Assembly (NCBI GenBank): GCA_001871125.1
Contig: MNXB01000021.1
Location: 1 to 33,256 of the forward strand
Reading direction: 5' to 3'
DNA: 33,256 nt
Source: Elusimicrobia bacterium CG1_02_37_114
Lineage (GTDB): Bacteria > Elusimicrobiota > Endomicrobiia > CG1-02-37-114
The first letter of the stretch is position 1. Each line of letters opens with the position of its first letter. The notes beneath the pieces were generated by a model. That model had not been told where the DNA came from. It saw nothing but the letters and a program-made list of their open reading frames with translations, and made no database searches. Below, piece by piece: positions 31,436-33,256 of this stretch. Both the position numbers and the translations under genes were made by a program.

Positions 31436-32351
31436 ATACAAGTTGTGTCATGCGGTTGACTGACTTTATTGCTTTTTTTCTTATTTCGTCAGGAACTTTT
31501 ATTACATACTGCATATCTTCCAGACACCACAAAACTTTCTCTAAATTTATCAATTTCATATTTTCACAGACAGCCATTTCATTTGCCGGCAGGAATTTTT
31601 TGTCCGGGTTTTCTTTTTTTAGTCTGTGCAGCATACTCACTTCGGTCCCTACGATAAATGTCTCTGCATTAGTCTCTTTAGCATAGCGTGCCATACCTGA
31701 AGTTGAAACCACGGCGTCTGCAATCTCAACCACGTCCGGCCTGCATTCAGGATGAACCATAACCTTTGCGCCGGGATATTTTCTTTTTAATTTTTTTATA
31801 TCTTCAGCTGAGATTCTCATATGCACAACACAGTAACCATTCCAGGGGATGATTTTTTTACTTGTTTTTTTGGCAGTGTAATCTGCTAAATATTTATCAG
31901 GCACGAAGAGCACTTCATCGCCATTAAGTGAAGAAATTACTTTTACTGAATTTGCACTTGTGCAGCATACATCCACTTCAGACTTAACTGCCGCGGAGGT
32001 ATTTACATAGGCAACTATGGGCCTGCCGGGATTATCTCTTTTAAGTTTTAAGACATCTTCGGGTGTAATCATATTTGCCAAAGGACAGCCGGCATTGATG
32101 TCAGGTAACAGGATAGTTTTATCGGGAGAGAGTATGGATGCAGTTTCGGCCATGAAACGGACACCGCAGAAAACTATAACTTTTGCGTCTGTCTTACTTG
32201 CTTTAATTGAAAGCTCCAGAGAATCGCCGACAAAGTCTGCTATGTCCTGTACTTCCGGCAGTTGATAGTTGTGCGCAATTATGACCGCATTGTGTTTTTG
32301 TTTTAGTTCATTAATTTTTTTAATTATGGAGTTATTCAAATTCTTTCTCAA
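31434..32351 (-). CDS. nadA: quinolinate synthase A
   Basis: 305 residues, the short bacterial/archaeal form. Typical segments include [54 protein letters not shown] and STSGMARYA. Cys89, Cys174 and Cys262 have the spacing of the three ligands of the essential [4Fe-4S] cluster. It condenses iminoaspartate with dihydroxyacetone phosphate in NAD synthesis. No nadB or nadC is in the window. Its start overlaps the 3' end of cysE by 20 bp. Confidence 0.95.
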   Translation of the reverse strand: MRKNLNNSIIKKINELKQKHNAVIIAHNYQLPEVQDIADFVGDSLELSIKASKTDAKVIVFCGVRFMAETASILSPDKTILLPDINAGCPLANMITPEDVLKLKRDNPGRPIVAYVNTSAAVKSEVDVCCTSANSVKVISSLNGDEVLFVPDKYLADYTAKKTSKKIIPWNGYCVVHMRISAEDIKKLKRKYPGAKVMVHPECRPDVVEIADAVVSTSGMARYAKETNAETFIVGTEVSMLHRLKKENPDKKFLPANEMAVCENMKLINLEKVLWCLEDMQYVIKVPDEIRKKAIKSVNRMTQLV

Positions 32352-33039
32352 CTTCTTTTTTCTTTTCTTCTAAGGACTTATCGGTTTCCGTCTCTATTCC
32401 GCATTTTTCTTCTATCTTCTTTAAGCGGCTTTCAAGTTTATCAATCTCTTTTAATAGAAGTTTAAACCCATCAGAGATAGGGTCGGGGAGTCTGCCGTGT
32501 TCTAAGCAGTCAATTTCTGATTGCGAAAATCCAAGCCCGACTCTTCCCGGCACGCCTATAACAGAGGCGTTGTCAGGGACATCGTGGACAACAACAGAAC
32601 CTGCGCCCACCCTTGCGTTGTTGCCGATTTTTATCGGGCCTAACAGTATAGCCCCCGCACCTATCACGACATTATTACCCACTGCGGGATGTCTCTTTTC
32701 TTTTTTAAGACTTGTCCCTCCCAGAACTGTTCCCTGGTATATCAAACAGTTATCTCCAATCTCTGTCGTCTCCCCGATCACCACTCCCATACCGTGGTCA
32801 ATAAAAAGTTTCTTACCAATTTTTGCACCGGGATGGATTTCAATTCCTGTAAAATGTCTTGAGAAGTGGGATATAAGCCGTGCTGTTGTATAGAATTTAT
32901 TTTTATAAAGATAGTGTGCAATGCGGTGAAACCACAGTGCATGAAGCCCGGGGTAGCAGATAATTACCTCTAAAAAGTTTTTAGCAGCGGGGTCTTTTTC
33001 AAAAACTGTTTTTATATCTTCTATAAAAGTTTTTAACAT
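32332..33039 (-). CDS. cysE: serine O-acetyltransferase
   Basis: 235 residues from the ATG at 33039 ([20 protein letters not shown], the normal family start); an upstream ATG would add 12 residues of unlikely hydrophobic sequence overlapping a promoter. The left-handed beta-helix hexapeptide region (about 70-170) carries [52 protein letters not shown] and [21 protein letters not shown] charged coiled tail follows (about 190-235, ending [10 protein letters not shown]), longer than in E. coli and without the usual cysteine-feedback C-terminus. It makes O-acetylserine for cysteine synthesis. Its 3' end overlaps nadA by 20 bp. Confidence 0.93.
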   Translation of the reverse strand: MLKTFIEDIKTVFEKDPAAKNFLEVIICYPGLHALWFHRIAHYLYKNKFYTTARLISHFSRHFTGIEIHPGAKIGKKLFIDHGMGVVIGETTEIGDNCLIYQGTVLGGTSLKKEKRHPAVGNNVVIGAGAILLGPIKIGNNARVGAGSVVVHDVPDNASVIGVPGRVGLGFSQSEIDCLEHGRLPDPISDGFKLLLKEIDKLESRLKKIEEKCGIETETDKSLEEKKKEVEKEFE

Positions 33040-33046
33040 AATATAT

Positions 33047-33075
33047 AGTATAGTAAAAAGATACTTTTTTTGCAA
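33047..33075 (-). promoter_or_regulatory. probable promoter of cysE; transcript may be nearly leaderless
   Basis: Minus strand TTGCAA (33070-33075), 17-bp spacer, TATACT (33047-33052). The cysE ATG lies only 7 bases after the -10 box and has no purine-rich site in front of it. Confidence 0.55.
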
Positions 33076-33086
33076 ACCCTGTCAAA

Positions 33087-33256
33087 TCATCTAAGAATGT
33101 TACTATAATTATATCTAGAAAGGTCTTGTAAAATTTCAGCATTGAATCTTTCTTCAAATGTTCTTTGAATTTTTATTTTTTTAGTCCGCATCTGATAAAT
33201 TCTATCTAATTTTATGTCTATGGTTTTACTTAATTCAAAAGGGTTCAGTGATTGAC
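33087..33256 (-). CDS. C-terminal end of an unidentified gene running off the window
   Basis: An open minus-strand frame of 56 codons ends at 33087. The tail is charged and helical (IDIKLDRIYQMRTKKIKIQR, then TFEERFNAEILQDLSRYNYS). I do not recognise the family from this fragment. It lies upstream of cysE on the same strand with about 48 bp between, but cysE appears to have its own promoter. Confidence 0.5.
   Translation of the reverse strand, partial: QSLNPFELSKTIDIKLDRIYQMRTKKIKIQRTFEERFNAEILQDLSRYNYSNILR

Overview
The window is AT-rich DNA from an uncultured, probably didermal bacterium. The envelope is inferred from a PorV/PorQ-like outer-membrane protein and a giant secreted protein with a FlgD/type IX-like C-terminus. 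With a membrane pyrophosphatase also present, the mix resembles candidate phyla such as Elusimicrobiota, Omnitrophota or Desantisbacteria, but no rRNA or marker gene allows a firm assignment. No tRNA, rRNA or CRISPR array was seen.

Region 1 (about 1-14.6 kb, almost all minus strand) is a type I restriction-modification island. Read in the direction of transcription it runs: hsdM with a fused N-terminal XRE domain, an AlbA_2/Schlafen-like ATPase, hsdS, an ORF6N-domain protein, a second AlbA_2 protein, decayed phage-antirepressor-like and dinD-like fragments, a DUF1016/YhcG-like nuclease, hsdR, a zinc metallopeptidase, recQ lacking its winged-helix domain, and a VapBC-like toxin-antitoxin pair. 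hsdM has a clear promoter overlapped by perfect palindromes, suggesting self-regulation by its own XRE domain. The 6.8-10 kb part is full of relic coding sequence, perfect palindromes and a dispersed 26-bp repeat.

Region 2 (14.6-21.4 kb, minus strand) is a two-gene surface module. An 1818-residue secreted protein (seven-bladed propeller, five fibronectin-III-like domains, FlgD/type IX-like end) is followed by a PorV-like protein. A recognisable cyclic-di-GMP-I riboswitch aptamer lies directly in front of the large gene.

Region 3 (21.8-27.3 kb, plus strand, opposite to everything around it) is an inserted island of small genes: DUF2321 zinc ribbon, two small membrane proteins, a short tyrosine recombinase, a Cys-containing small protein, a broken CsgG-TPR protein, a NYN ribonuclease behind a promoter-terminator leader, a small exported protein, a coiled-coil protein and an AbrB/RelE toxin-antitoxin pair. 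Two kinds of direct repeat separate single genes: a conserved spacer around the 69-residue ORF, and a 35-bp exact copy of the recombinase gene's 3' end around the 63-residue ORF. The island is bracketed by an intact lipoprotein gene on the right and a decayed copy of that gene's 3' part on the left. This cassette-like arrangement is the best candidate for an undescribed system.

Region 4 (27.4-33.1 kb, minus strand) is ordinary chromosome: cysE, nadA, hppA, radC, a VanZ-like gene and a TPR lipoprotein, tightly packed and probably co-transcribed. The window ends inside a further minus-strand gene.
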